Shown: positions 37,175 to 50,300, counted from the stretch's first letter. The stretch: 64,000 nt of DNA from Struthio camelus (GCF_040807025.1 NC_090942.1:41060911-41124910), one strand, 5' to 3'. The notes: generated by a model from the sequence alone, not told the origin. Numbers and translations are program-made.

Positions 37175-39045
37175 GTAAGTAAACATCACAGCTTCACTTG
37201 TTTTCATTGTTCCTTCTTTTTTGATAATTATATTTTAAAATGGGCAGTAATGCCAGTTGAATATATTTATAGTTTAAGCTCTCCAAATATGCCCTTCTTA
37301 ATTTGGTGCAAAAATGTACATAAGCATCATTTCATACATAGCTATATGAATGGAATTTCTCAGGAAGCTTTTTTGTCCCAACAGTCAGTGTGACCTTGCT
37401 TTCTCAATTTCATAAAACTTCCGTGCATCCTATGTATATGTTGGCTGGTGGGGGAGGGGACTTGCACGAATGCGTCAAAACTAGTTTCTAGAACTATTAT
37501 TCAACTTTTACAATTCCTAATTTTTTTTCCTACCAATCTTAACTCATTTTTTTGTTGCTGGCACCCCTCATCAGTAGTAATAACTTACTCAATTTAACAT
37601 CTTTCTTCAAAGCTGTCAAATCCTTTAAATATTAGATGGTATAATATCACTTTAAGGTAAAATTCTTGGTAGGGGAATGAAGGCACAGGGAAAGAGCCAT
37701 TTTAAGAGCCCGCTGCATTCATGGGTATGTTGTAGACTAATTGTAAGCATTATATCTTAAATTTTGCTGTAATTATTACGTGTTAGATGTATAGGTTAAT
37801 TCTAAGATTATAAGTTTCTTCCATTGATTTCTCTGAAAGATTTGTGGTTAAAAATTTGCTTAAAAGAAGGTGAATACACTAAAATTTAGATGGCAGAGGA
37901 ACAGTCTTTAATACAATATTTGACAAGATGTTCTAGTGCATGATTGTTTTGTTCTTTATTGCAAAGAGTTGCATGAGTGGCATGAGTACTATAGTGTGTA
38001 GGTAGTAGATGCAGCTACAAACTCATGGTGAAAACTGAAAAATGTAACTATTTAAAAAGAAGAGAGAGAAAGCGCAGTCCCCGAATGCCATTGCTGTGTT
38101 TATATTGCAAAGAAAGTTGTGATACACTTAGAGTTGAGTACAATAATGAAAGAAGGAGTAGATGTGAATACATTGCGTTACTGCGGGCTTGTTTAAAGAA
38201 TAATAAATAATAGTTATGAAAGTTATCTGTTGTCAGGATATGGGCTCCTGGAGAGCAATCCCAGTTTTTTTTCACCACGTGTAGTGTTCACATCTCTTTC
38301 CTAATGGTTGCAAGTGTGCCAATTGTATGCTGCTTGCTCCTGAAGTTGGCTTGAGTTATTACTGACTTGCTGCATCAAAGAGTGTCATGGGCTGCAGGAG
38401 CAAGACTGTATTGGGAAAACGCATGACGTCAGGAGTCCAAAATATCCCCTAGCCACAGGCACTTGGATATCCGTTGTGTATTCAAATTCAGGTGTGAAGT
38501 GTTTCCTTACCCTTTTCAGGTTGCAAGCTGTAGGCTCATTAATAGCTCACTGTATGGGAGGTACACTTTAGAAAGTTGTAAATATTAACCAAGGTTTCTC
38601 AACAGAACAGGAGGGTTTCAGCTTTGTTCCACTTTAGTGCCTAATGTATTAGAGTGGCTTGACATATTGCTTAGACGTAAATCCTAAAAAAATGAGGGCA
38701 TTTGCATGTGCTTAGTGTTTCTGAATATTCCCTTATGCACAAGCATAAACTGTGGTATAATAGATGTCAGATAAATGACGCAAATCCCTTTTCCCTTTCT
38801 TCCCATTGCAAAAACTGAATGATGGGCAGCACATAGATTTAATTAATTATGTGATGATACATATAATTATTTGAATAATGGAATTAGCTTAGGAGTTCTA
38901 TAATATATATTAAAATATCAAATGTTTTATACGTGAATTGTGTAACAATTCCTATGATTTTTGTAGAGCACTTGACTCAAAGATACGGTTAATCAGTTCT
39001 TCCATTTTTGGATTGGTTCCATCATACTAACTCTACTTTTAATAG
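37175..39045 (+). other. CNOT2 intron, 1.9 kb
   Basis: AT-rich intron with one full CRE-type octamer TGACGTCA at 38424-38431. No gene seen. Confidence 0.75.
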
Positions 39046-39166
39046 AATTTGAATACATCGGGCAAAACATCATCCAGCACAGATGGGCCCAAGTTTCCTG
39101 GAGATAAAAGTTCAACTACGCAAAACAACAACCAGCAGAAAAAAGGGATCCAAGTGTTACCTGATG
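39046..39166 (+). CDS. CNOT2: CNOT2 coding exon (residues about 301-341)
   Basis: This 121-nt exon follows TTTTAATAG and precedes GTATGT. It encodes NLNTSGKTSSSTDGPKFPGD, then KSSTTQNNNQQKKGIQVLPD, with the first base of a Gly codon. It is the last part of the polar, Asn/Gln-rich region before the CNOT1-binding segment. The intron that follows is very short and open in frame (see next entry). Confidence 0.97.
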
Positions 39167-39277
39167 GTATGTGCGGTTCCATTTTTACCTCTTTACAAGT
39201 TTTAGGAGGCCTTTTGATCATCTTGTTGATTTCTCCACTTACTGAAAGGAGAAAATTAATTTGTTGTTCTTGCCTAG
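39167..39277 (+). other. CNOT2 111-nt intron, open in frame
   Basis: The intron runs GTATGT to CTTGCCTAG. It is 111 nt (37 codons) and has no stop in the CNOT2 frame, so exons on both sides and the intron form one continuous open frame. If retained it would insert 37 residues, including the strongly hydrophobic stretch LQVLGGLLIILLISPL followed by TERRK and a CCSC cluster. The splice sites look normal, and splicing is expected to give the canonical protein. Confidence 0.85.
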
Positions 39278-39434
39278 GTCGGGTTACCAACATTCCTCAA
39301 GGGATGGTGACGGACCAGTTTGGAATGATTGGCTTGTTAACATTCATCAGGGCAGCGGAGACAGATCCGGGAATGGTACATCTTGCATTAGGAAGTGATT
39401 TAACAACACTAGGTCTCAATCTCAACTCTCCTGA
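39278..39434 (+). CDS. CNOT2: CNOT2 coding exon, CNOT1-anchor region (residues about 341-393)
   Basis: This 157-nt exon follows TTGCCTAG and precedes GTAAGT. It completes Gly, reads RVTNIPQGMVTDQFGMIGLL, then TFIRAAETDPGMVHLALGSDL, and ends at NLNSP plus two bases of Glu. This region leads into the NOT box and corresponds to the extended segment that binds the CNOT1 scaffold in known structures of the family. Confidence 0.97.
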
Positions 39435-41586
39435 GTAAGTTTCTGGATTTTAGTACTGTCTTCGGTTTTGGTTTTATTATGCTAGCATTTGTAATAATAG
39501 GCTTAGTTAGCAGATGTGAGTCTCAAAACCACAAGATATTGTGCCAAATAAAATTTGAAAATGTAATGGCAGTAAAATAGAACCTTCACAACCAAAAGAA
39601 CTGTGCTTCAAGGCATACTGAGATCTTGTTTTGCAACCTTTCAGTAAACCTAGTAGCTTCACTTATTCTCTTAACTTCTTAAGGACTTTCTTCAAGGGAC
39701 TGACAGTATATTGTTAATAAAATTTATGTATACATCATATTTCAAATAATATTCCCTTAGGGTATTACATTTAGATGACAGCCATTTGGGGGTAAATTTG
39801 ATTTATGTTAGTGTAATAATGAACAGTGTGTCTGCAGTGTTACCCTGCACCAATGATTAATTTAAATGAAAATGTAGTTTTATAGCTAACTTCCACTCCT
39901 TAAGTTCACCAAAGTTTAGTCGTCTAGGCTTCCTTTAGAGGCAGTAGAAAGGCAGGCCTCTGTAGCTAATGACTGCAGCCATTGAAAGGTAAGTACTTAG
40001 GTAGGATGAATCACCAGCCCAGGGTGCCTCTCTTTCTCCACTGACTACTGAAGGTACCTAGATGATTGGCTTAGGCAAAAATGCCAATCTTCTTGAAAAC
40101 TGAAATTGGGTGAGATAAATCTCTGGTACTCTGACTTTCAAGTGGGAGTCTTCCATCATGACAGTAAAGAGTTAAGATTTTTATACCCTTTGAGTTTCTA
40201 TGCCACTGGAGTCTGGGGGGGGAAACAGGCTGCTATTTCCTTTTTGTATTAAAATATAGATGGTAGGAAGTACACATAGCCCTGACTATGTGCTTTCCTA
40301 TATTAATTCCATGTCCTGAACTAATGTGTTAAACTGCTTAAATAACTTTTCATTTTTCAGCAAAGAAAAAGCAGGAGTTGATCACAACCTCTCACTTTAC
40401 TTTAGTGGCAGTGCAGCTACACGCTTTCACTGGGATTGTATTTGTGCAGTTACCTGAGGAATAATTGAGATGTTTGGTTGTCTTGCGAAAAGAGAGTTGT
40501 GATGGTTTGTTTCAGCAGAGATTTACATAATATTAGTCTTATTGACACAATAATATATGCTTTTCTAAGTTTACATATAACAAATTAGCAAAACGGGGAC
40601 AGACAGCTTACACGTGGTTTCAGTGTTTCTCAAATTTATATGCACCTGCACTATGAATGCATGAGTTCAGGAAAGATTGAAGAATGGGGATATCAAGGTG
40701 AGAAGGTATGCATGTGGAAAACGTGGCTCTGGGTTTCTCAATCTTGAAAAAACTGGCATTAATTTACATATTTCTTTCTGGAGATATAACATTTTAGAAA
40801 TGATCATTTCTAAAAATTCTTCCCATAGAGCTTGCATCAAAACTTAGTCAAGCTATTACACTGTTGGCATTTATTTCAAAACGATCTTCCCAAGTCAGCC
40901 TTCTAGTACAGTTATATGTGAAACTCAGATTGTTAAAGTTTACAAAATACCTTCTTTAGGTGTAATGTTACTCTCGCAGATCAATTTTTTCATTGAAATC
41001 AATAGTTTCCGATTCTCGGCTCTTTCACCCCACGCCGTAATGAGGATGCATAAAGAGTACTTAAACTGACCTAAGGTTGCTTCTTTTCCTTGGTAGTTCC
41101 AGAACTTACAGCACTCACTGGAAGATGGATAGCCTGGATATTCATGCTATTAATGGCATTTGCTATTTTCTGCACGGATTGTTCAAACATAAGAGGACAA
41201 TCAGTTGAAAGTAAAATGCCTTTTGCTCTAAAAGAATTTAAGGTAGATCTGTATCTGAATTCTTGAGCTTCTGTCTCACTGTTTCTTAACACAGATGGAA
41301 GCCGGTTATGTAATATCATTATATAGCTCTTTTTTCTTGGTATAGATATGCAGAATAGTAGTAGTGATATTACTTTTGATGACTTGATTTGATATTTCAT
41401 TCAGTGTTGTTCAGTAGTTGTAATGACTAAAATGAAGCTTAAGCTTAACCTACCTATATGGAAAACCTATGTAACAGTAGTACTTCAGTGGGCAAGAGTA
41501 CTAAACATGCTATGTGATGACTGTGTTAATGGCTGTGTTATGCAGCTCCTGAGTACAGCATCCAAATTATTTCTGTGTGAGTGTGT

Positions 41587-41683
<97 letters not shown>

Positions 41684-43471
41684 TGCACACAGTATGCTGC
41701 CACGTTTCCTTACCATGCTTGCTGAAAATAGCAAGCTGGATTTTTAAAAGCTTGTTAACATTAAATTGTGCTGTATAGCATACTTATGGTCTTGGAAGGA
41801 GGGATTAATACTTAATGCAGATAGTTTTGTGTCATAAAATTGGTTTTATTTTGTACTGCACAAGTTTTGCAAGGAGTCTCTGCAGTCCTCAGTGTCCAGC
41901 CTGTGCTCTTGCCTTATGTTTGGTTTATGAATTACCATTTGAAAAATTAAAAGCATTTCAGATGTGGAAAGTTGAATTTTTCTGCCCTGTGAGGTACTTC
42001 TGATGTTAAAGGTATCTATCTGACTTAAACAGTTAGCATAGTAAATGTGCTTTTAGAAACAAAATTTTAGAATTCTGTAATACACTTCTCGTTATTTGTA
42101 TTAACCACTGTAACTCCTAGTTTTCGGTATAGGTGGGTTAAGCTTCATTTTAGTTGCTGAAAGAATGACTGTATATTGCCTATATTCCTTTGTTACGAGA
42201 AATGCTTTTAATTCTTTATAGATTATATAGCATTTCGTTCACTTTCTGAAGCTTCCTGAAATATTTGTCAAATTATGTGCATGCTATCCAGTCCCTCCTT
42301 GAAAAACGTGTAATGGTTTTATTTGTATCACAGAAGGAATACTTTCCACAAACCTTTCAATTTCTACTTCATAAAGAGATGCAGTTTGAGTCTCTGTATA
42401 ATCCTGGATTCTTTGCTCGAAGAAACCAAATCTCAAGGGCTTGTATGATGTGATGGAGTTGTGGAAAGCTCTTCCTCTTGGAGCAATGCCTATCTATTCT
42501 GTCAGGAGAAAGAATGTTTTAGTGGTAAAATCTGCCGACGTTGAAAATAACTAAAATCTTCCTTCAGGCTCTGTAGCTTAAGTTCTTGCTAACAGGAAGA
42601 GTGGTTAGCCTGTAGTAAGACTTTGAGTGTAGTTTGTGGTGCATATAGCTCAGCTGGGAGTTGGATATCAGTTTCCTAGATTTCAGTGTTTTTATAGCAG
42701 CTATTAGAACTTCAACTAGAATGAAGCAAGGTTTTAATAGGATACCATAATGAATGCTCATTTACAAAATATGCCATAATATTGTGCTATCACGTATAAT
42801 TAAAAGTAAACTATACCTACCTGCCAGAATTATTTTTTGCTCTATCCTTTTCCATTTGTTTACCTGTTAATTATAAAATTCATTGTTCCTCCGTACATCA
42901 CAGCCATTGGTGTAGAGTTGGAAGGTTCATCATTTTCTTTAGCAAACTAATGGCTTCGTTGTTCCTTTTTCCTGACATGTTAAAAAAACCTATATGAAAG
43001 GAAATTGTTAAATCTAATAATTTTTTGCGTCTTATTTGCATGCTGTGCTGGATCTAATATATTTCTTGTCACTGAAATTTAGAAGAATAACATCTTTATG
43101 GGCTAGTTTTTAAAAATCTGGCAATGTAAGCATTTATTCGCCTTTTAAACCATACATTAATAAACCAGGACCCGCTGGGCTTGTGATGGCTGTTTCTAGG
43201 CAGATTGAAATACTGCTTAAGCTTGGGTCCCTAAAAAGGGTTGGGATACCTGGCACTTCAGTTAAGTAAACAATAATGTAGACTCTTGTGGCAGTTTAAA
43301 TGCAATTTTACTGTGAGTATTAGAGAAAATGAATAAATGTCATTGTTTTAGGAAAACAGACTGAAGAATTCCCTGTCTCTTCCCTTCCCATCCCAGACAG
43401 CGATTTTGGTTGGATGGTGTGTTCTTAGGATTTGGGCTTCTCTTGGTTAATTTGTGGTTTTCTTTCTTCAG
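39435..43471 (+). other. CNOT2 intron, 4.0 kb
   Basis: AT-rich intron with the long compound GT/AT microsatellite at 41581-41680. No gene seen. Antisense open frames around the microsatellite and at 41071-41400 are chance frames. Confidence 0.75.
41581..41680 (+). repeat. Compound (GT)n(AT)n microsatellite, about 100 bp
   Basis: GT units (with one ATGT interruption) run to about 41631 and are followed by about 24 AT units to 41680. Such tracts are highly length-polymorphic and prone to Z-DNA (GT) and cruciform (AT) structure. Confidence 0.97.
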
Positions 43472-43533
43472 AAATCTTTATCCCAAATTTGCATCACCCT
43501 GGGCATCATCACCTTGTCGACCTCAAGACATAG
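43472..43533 (+). CDS. CNOT2: CNOT2 coding exon, start of NOT box (residues about 393-414)
   Basis: This 62-nt exon follows TTTCTTCAG and precedes GTAAGA. It completes Glu, encodes NLYPKFASPWASSPCRPQDI, and gives the first base of Asp. The conserved LYPKFASPW motif opens the NOT2/3/5 family domain. Confidence 0.97.
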
Positions 43534-43630
43534 GTAAGAGAGAAATAACTATTCAATTCAATATTAATATTTGCAAAATTATATTCATTTACATGTCTTA
43601 ATGGTTGCATCAATTCTGATTCTTTTTTAG

Positions 43631-43680
43631 ACTTCCATGTTCCATCTGAGTACTTAACTAACATTCACATTAGGGATAAG
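43631..43680 (+). CDS. CNOT2: CNOT2 coding exon, NOT box (residues about 414-430)
   Basis: This 50-nt exon follows TTTTTTAG and precedes GTGAGT. It completes Asp and encodes FHVPSEYLTNIHIRDK, ending on a codon boundary. The preceding intron (43534-43630) is only 97 nt and, unlike the 111-nt one, contains in-frame stops. FHVPxEY is a hallmark of the NOT2 family. Confidence 0.97.
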
Positions 43681-44486
43681 GTGAGTAAGCGTGTGTGTGT
43701 GTACATATTTTTTGTCAATCTATTACCAGTAATTTTCTAAAATTTTTTTCAGATAGATATTGTTCTTCAAAAACAGTACATTTTATAGATGTCCCCAGTT
43801 TCTTAAAGAGGTGCGTTAACAGGCTAATTAGACGCATCATGCACCCTTTTCCCCTTAGAAAAGGAAAACAGAACAGGGAATGGGCATGGTTAGCTAAAAA
43901 ATAATGTTTTGTTATGAGGATTGTGCCCCTCATGCAGTGTACAAATCTATTATAATCCATATACTGGAATATTTAAACCCCATACTAAATTGAGATACTT
44001 CATCTTGAGATAAGCTCAGAATAGTGGTTCAAGATGTTTCTACGTTTATCTGTTGCTTCAGCATAAATAGGAAATTATTTGTTGATATATTTAGAAAAAT
44101 ATCTTACTTATTTTAGTTCCATAGGATGGATCATTGAGAAATACTGTGATAAATTGTAGTAATGCTACTTACACAGTGTGAAGTACAAGTGAGCAAATAC
44201 ATGTAAATGTAAAAAGTAGGTTGAGATACATGCAAGTGCAGGGAAAAAACTCTATCTCACAGATTTGTTACTTCTGCTTATTTTCTTGTTGGATCTTGTA
44301 AGCTGGAAAGGTTAACTTCAAGAAAAATTGATTGTTTTAGTGTTTTTTACTCTTGCCATCATTCGCAACACACTTAAGATGGAAGCACATTCTGGATATA
44401 TCTTTGTATTATTTAAGTGCGGTAGTAGGTTTTACTACGTTTATCTGTTGTGATTTTTCATCCTTGTTTCCTTTGATCTCTTGCAG
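43681..44486 (+). other. CNOT2 intron, 0.8 kb
   Basis: AT-rich intron with nothing recognisable beyond a short GT run at its 5' end. Confidence 0.8.
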
Positions 44487-44587
44487 CTGGCTGCAATAAA
44501 ACTTGGTCGATACGGAGAAGATCTCCTCTTTTATCTCTATTACATGAATGGCGGAGATGTATTACAGCTATTAGCAGCAGTAGAGCT
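44487..44587 (+). CDS. CNOT2: CNOT2 coding exon, NOT box (residues about 431-464)
   Basis: This 101-nt exon follows CTCTTGCAG and precedes GTATGT. It encodes LAAIKLGRYGEDLLFYLYYM and NGGDVLQLLAAVE, plus two bases of Leu. It supplies helical NOT-box sequence. The GRYGEDLLFYLYY motif is highly conserved from yeast Not2 to vertebrates. Confidence 0.97.
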
Positions 44588-45147
44588 GTATGTTCAAACT
44601 ATTTTGTCAGTTTTATAATGTGATTTAATCTATTGCAACAGTGAAGTAATACGTGTTAAAATAAAATACTGAAAACAAGCTTTTAGTCAATCTAAAGCTG
44701 GAAAAGTTTTTTTTTTTTTTAAATATCCACTCCAACTTTGGCTCTTTTGTGGATTTTTCATTTGTACAGTGTAAATCAAATGCATGTTTCTTGTAATTTT
44801 AGCATTATTATAAAGTACTGTGGAAAAAGTGGTATGCAAATGCCAGTAGTTATTAAATTTATCGATCTAAATTATCTGTCTTCAGCAAAATGAAAAACAA
44901 TAAATAATAAGAGTTTGTTGTTTGAACTTACCAGAGTTCTTTCTTGAAGTTTCGTATGTGATTAAGTTGAGATGTAATAATAGTATGGAAGTGGTATGAG
45001 ATAGCAAGTGTATGTGTCTTAGGAATTTTGTTTGGGTTTTGAATACATTGCAGAGTTTTGATAAACCCTTAAAACTGTAGTCAATGATGTCAAGATTCAG
45101 GTGACTAACACTTAAATTTATTTTTCCTTCCTATTAAATATTTTAAG
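44588..45147 (+). other. CNOT2 intron, 0.56 kb
   Basis: AT-rich intron with a short T run near 44707. Nothing else seen. Confidence 0.8.
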
Positions 45148-45292
45148 ATTTAACCGAGATTGGAGATACCACAAAGAAGAACGAGTATGGATCACCAGGG
45201 CACCCGGCATGGAGCCAACAATGAAAACCAATACGTACGAGAGGGGAACATATTACTTCTTTGACTGTCTTAACTGGAGGAAAGTAGCTAAG
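45148..45292 (+). CDS. CNOT2: CNOT2 coding exon, NOT box core (residues about 464-512)
   Basis: This 145-nt exon follows TATTTTAAG and precedes GTATCT. It completes Leu and reads FNRDWRYHKEERVWITRAPG, MEPTMKTNTYERGTYYFFDC and LNWRKVAK. The RDWRYHKEERVWITR and GTYYFFD motifs form the beta-sheet core of the NOT box that dimerises with CNOT3 in known structures. Confidence 0.97.
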
Positions 45293-47265
45293 GTATCTCT
45301 TTTCCCTTGTGCAGATTTTTTAAGTCTGTCAAGCATGTATTTTTAGAAAGACAAAAGTAAAAACCAACCTCCTCCCCTAAAATCTCAGATTTAACCTCCT
45401 CTTTCAGTTCATTATCTTAAATTTGATGTGGGAGGGAATAGAGATCCCCTAAAGCACTGGCTTGTTTGTGGAAAAAGAGGAACTGCCTCTTTCCTATTTT
45501 CACTGGGAGGTTTAGACATGTTGAACTTGTCACTTTTTTGAGTTTTGTTGAAACCAAAATTTTTTTAAAGTACCAAATTGCAGAATAACAATTACTTCTT
45601 GCCATTTTAGAAACTGAACGTGCAAGTATTTTATTTTGCTTTAGAAAATTAAATAGGGAGCCAAAACATCTGACTTTTGAATCAAAACTAGATTCCCCTC
45701 CCCGCCCCCCAGATATTTTCTCTCCTTGAACACACTGTAGGAATTTTGTACCTTGTTTGAATATCAGAATACTTTGAAATAAATAACTTCTTTTTGTGAG
45801 GAAGGGTATATTTTCAAGATGCTAGTTTTCTATATTCTAGGCCAAGAGGCATTTAAAAAAAAACATAAAGAACAGCAGTCTTTCCCCTTTTCACTTTGTT
45901 AATCAGTTCCTTTCTGCCCGACAATACTGTCAGTAGAGTTCACCCTTGGCTTGCATAGAGTTAGCTTAGGAAATTTACAGAACTGTGCTTTGTTTTTTCT
46001 CCATCCTCCTCCAAAGATAATTATTTTCAGTATCTTAATAGCTTCCAGGTTTTAAGACCATCTCATACAGTATCTTTTTCCTTGCTGGATCTTGATTTCT
46101 TTAATTCCCCCCTCCCCCCAGCAAAGCAAAGATTTCCTAATGTAGTTCTGTGCCAGAGCATTATTTGAGTAAGCAGAGAAATGCTGACATTCACTAACCC
46201 CGACAGGAGGTGTGTGCTTTTGAAAATGGCCTGTCTTACAAGGTGATGCATTTGACTTCAGCTTCAGCTCAAAAAGATATTTGCACAGTATACACGCAGC
46301 TGTCACACCCAGCTGGAGTCTGAGTTAAATAGTTTGTCAAGAATCCCATTGCCCACTTAATTTTTGTTATATGAGATTTTGTGGATGTGGCATGATTTGC
46401 TTCAAATTTTAGCTGACGTGTCTGATTCATCCATGACAAAGTAAACAGAACTTCAGTGTCAGACATTCTGTAGATATTATATCGTGTTCTTACTTTTCTC
46501 TGAAGAAGACTTAACAAACCAGACCAGATTAATCTTGAAGCCTTGAACTCAACAGATGTGATTCCTGTATGTTGGAACTATGTATTGTAGTTCCACATAG
46601 GTATTTCATTCCATCAGAAATCCCTTCACCTGAGGCCTAATTTCTTGAATTGTTTGCTGATAAGGCATTTCAGTACTGTGACCCAGTTGCATCTATGTAT
46701 TTTTATAGTATGACATATTCTATTAAATATATATATATATCTCTTAATGTGTTTTTTAACCTTCAGTTTTAAATTAAAGTGTATAGACTTCAGTATTTTC
46801 CCCTGTGATAAATATATTACATTTCAGTCCACTGGGTAGGAAGAAGTTTGCCCCTTAGAGTAACTAGATATGACTAGATACTGTGCTCATTCTTTTTTGC
46901 ACCGAGTACATTTGCTTAGTCTGGGGGAAGGGGAAGAGACACGAAACTTATGGAAGGCTCTTCAATTTGTATCTGTGACCCATTGCCTCTGTAGCTCTTC
47001 CTGTGATTGTAACACAGTCAAGATTTCCTTACTTGCATGATTTTTCAGATGTGCAAGTTGATTTCAAGACCTTGAAGCAAAGACATCATTGCCCTCAAAA
47101 AAAAGCCTAAACAAAAGCAAACTTTTAGTCTTCACTGGAGTTATTGATTTGTTATTTGGTATACTCCCTTAGGTTTCCTGAGAATCTGTTTAAACCTATT
47201 TTATTTGTACTTCAGATCTTCAGAGAGGGAATAATTACCTTTTAAAAAGGTAGGATCTGTCTTCA

Positions 47266-47321
47266 GATCCTAAATGTGTTCCAGTGATTAATCTGATCCT
47301 AAATGTGTTCCAGTGATTAAT
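47266..47321 (+). repeat. Tandem duplication, 29-bp period
   Basis: GATCCTAAATGTGTTCCAGT followed by GATTAAT occurs at 47266 and again at 47295 with no mismatch over 27 bp. The identity points to a recent slippage or duplication event. Confidence 0.95.
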
Positions 47322-50300
47322 GAAGAATAACAGCCTCATCTAGGTACATATATCAATGGATCAGATTGAGTTTACACCCCATTTGGAAACACAATTTATT
47401 TTACTAAAAGGAAGGTAGTGCTCATTTTATAAGGATAGCAGCCTCTTTGATATCAGTCCTTTCTGAAAGTGTAGTAGAAACGTATCAAACTGCTACTTGA
47501 TATTTAAGCCTTACTTTTGAAGTATTTTCTCCGTTTGGTGTCCAAAGTGCTGTCCTGAAATTCACCATCCAGTGCGTCAGTTGTTAATTAGCACACCATA
47601 TCCTTCTGCTTTAGAGAAGAGCTACCTTCCTATAGTAGGCATCCCTCAAAGTGCTGTGATGACAAAGAGACGCTAATCAGTGTTGTTCTCCAAACGTTTT
47701 GGCCTCAAAGACCTACATTGATTCCTTCTCTCTATTTTGCATATTGAAAATAATTCTCCCAACATTAAGAAGCGATTAATGGCTAGTAAGGGGAAGGATA
47801 TTCTTTTCTGAAACTTTGCACCTGCAGCAGCAAGCTAGTAGGACACCCTTTTTCAAAGTCCACAGGAAGAGACAATATCCTTTCTTCTAGGCTTACATAT
47901 TTCTTAACATAAAAAGTGGAACTGGAATTTACTTTGAACATTTTCTTTCTGTTTCATTTTAGTTTGGCATCAGGCAATTTGACTATTGATCACAGGAAGC
48001 TAGAGAAGGGGTTGAGGAAAAATTGTTATTTTTACTTGGAAAAGGAATCACTTGGAGAAAAAAAATTGTGAGAGGTTTCTATCTGTGATAAACAAGAATT
48101 TCATACATAGATAAGTGTCAAGTATGGTCTTGGCATTGTATGTTAATGATGTTAGCTCTGATACTAATTTGGGGAGTTAAGGTTTCATAGGAAGAGGATG
48201 AGTAATAACAAGAATGGCGGTATTGGACTAAATGTTGCTTTTAATGCAAAGGAAAATATGGACAAGTATTTTTTTTTTTTTCTAACAAACATGGAAGTAT
48301 TAACTAATGTTTCAGGAAATAAAAATGCAAGAAGCTGTTTTAAAAAAAAACAAGTAGCCTGGTAAATTGCAGTCTCTCATTATAACAGGTGCATTATTAG
48401 TGAATACTGGGAATACAGTTCCCTAGAAGGCCACAATAGTAATTGCTGTTTTATGGTTTCATTAATGCTGCTTTGAAGCAGTCAGACAAGATCTGTAGTA
48501 AATTATTATCACTTATATGTGCAAATTAAATTATTTTTTGAAGTGGTTTATAAACTTGTCTTTTGTTCTACTGTATATGCTTAAATATATTGCAGCACAT
48601 ATTTTAGTGTGTTGTACTTTGCAGATCTGTTGCATCATGCAAGTATAAGCTTGTATTTTTATTGTATCTACAAATTAATAACTCAATTATAGAAGTTATA
48701 CTGCATTGAGATAGATATAATGATATTAACTGTTTACTTTGGGTAATATGCTAAATCTTAAGGAAGTTTGTAAAAGCATAAAACTGATGTGGTTTAACAA
48801 ACTTTTTTGACAGTGTGTGTCTGAGATTGCTTTTAACAAATCCCAGTAAAGCAGACTGCATAAATTCTTTCAATGAAGTATCAAATAACATTCTTTAGTA
48901 AAGAGTAGGCTTTACATTCACAGTAGATAACAGACTAAAGAAAGAAATGCATCAAAATAGCTGAGTAGTGGGACAATTCCGACAATGTTAGGAAATAAAA
49001 TGAAATCAATTCCATGTTGGCAAGTGGTAAAATGGTAAGAAAATATGAATGACAAAATCTTCAAATTCACTTTAAGAACAAAACAAAATGCGAGAAAATG
49101 CTGATTACAGATATGACTGTGTATATGGTTTTTCATCCTAGGGCATGTGGAAAGTACAGTATGGTTAAAGACACTTTGATTTTTTCACTGAGGATCTGGC
49201 TATATAGTTTGCTTCTGTTGAGGAGACATGAAAGAGACTCAATTGAGAGAGGAAGGGAAGTGGATATGAGACCAAAATGCCTTCTACAATTGCACATTTA
49301 CTGAAATCCTGATATAAATTGACTGAAGTAAACTTTCTGGAATTTCTCCTTTGAAAAGTAAGGAGAGTTAATCCTATTAAAGGAACAAGATTATAAAGCC
49401 CTTATACTTTGGTTTTGTATCTATAAAAGATGGAATTTTTTTATGGGACAGGATGTTAAATTTCAGAGTGTTTATTTGCTTGTAAGGATTGCTGCCTATA
49501 TGAAATGATTTTCCAAATATTTTAAGATCAGTATTAATTGAAATACTTTTATAATTGCTAGCAAGTTGCATTTGTTCTATTAATAAAGATATGCCATAGC
49601 ATTTTAATTCAGTCCCTAATTTGACTTTGGGTCTTTGCATCCATCTTTAAGTCAGTGTAAATACTGCTTTTCCAGTCCCATTTGCAATTTAGAGCTAGAC
49701 ATGGTTTTTCTACCATCTCCTTTGATGGACAACACAGTCCAGAATATTTTGTCCTCGGAACACTTCCTGTTTGACTAAATTTTTATTTTATTTTACTCTA
49801 TCAAAGCTGTGGATCACCTTAAACAATTCTCTTCTATCTTTAGTTTACTTACCTATTAAAGTTTGTATATGTGCAGCCTGATGTAACTTTATAGTCAAAA
49901 CAAGTTACCAGAATGGCACGAGAAGTGACTGATTTCATTGCATATAACAATTTATTTAGTGTTGCACGTGCTAAGTGTTTCCCCACACACATTTAGTATT
50001 CATTATTCTTGGTTAATTAAAAGTATTTAATAATTACTTCCATATGGAAAATAAAACAATGTAACAAATGTTTGTCAATAGATAAGTGGCATTTTTACAT
50101 TTTATTTGTATCTGTTTACATCCCAAAATATAGCACTACTGTTCACATCCTAAACTATGGTGGCCCCTGGAATCAAAAACAAAAACATAAAATACGTGTA
50201 ATGAAAGTACTTTTCTATATGTAATAAATAATTATCTTCTAGTTTTCAAATATTTGGTCAGTGAGTTCTTTTTTGGCATTGTTGGATATAACTTTAGGTG

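Noticed and set aside
39049..39438. A free-standing 129-codon gene
   Set aside because: It is two CNOT2 exons plus the short open intron between them, not a separate gene.
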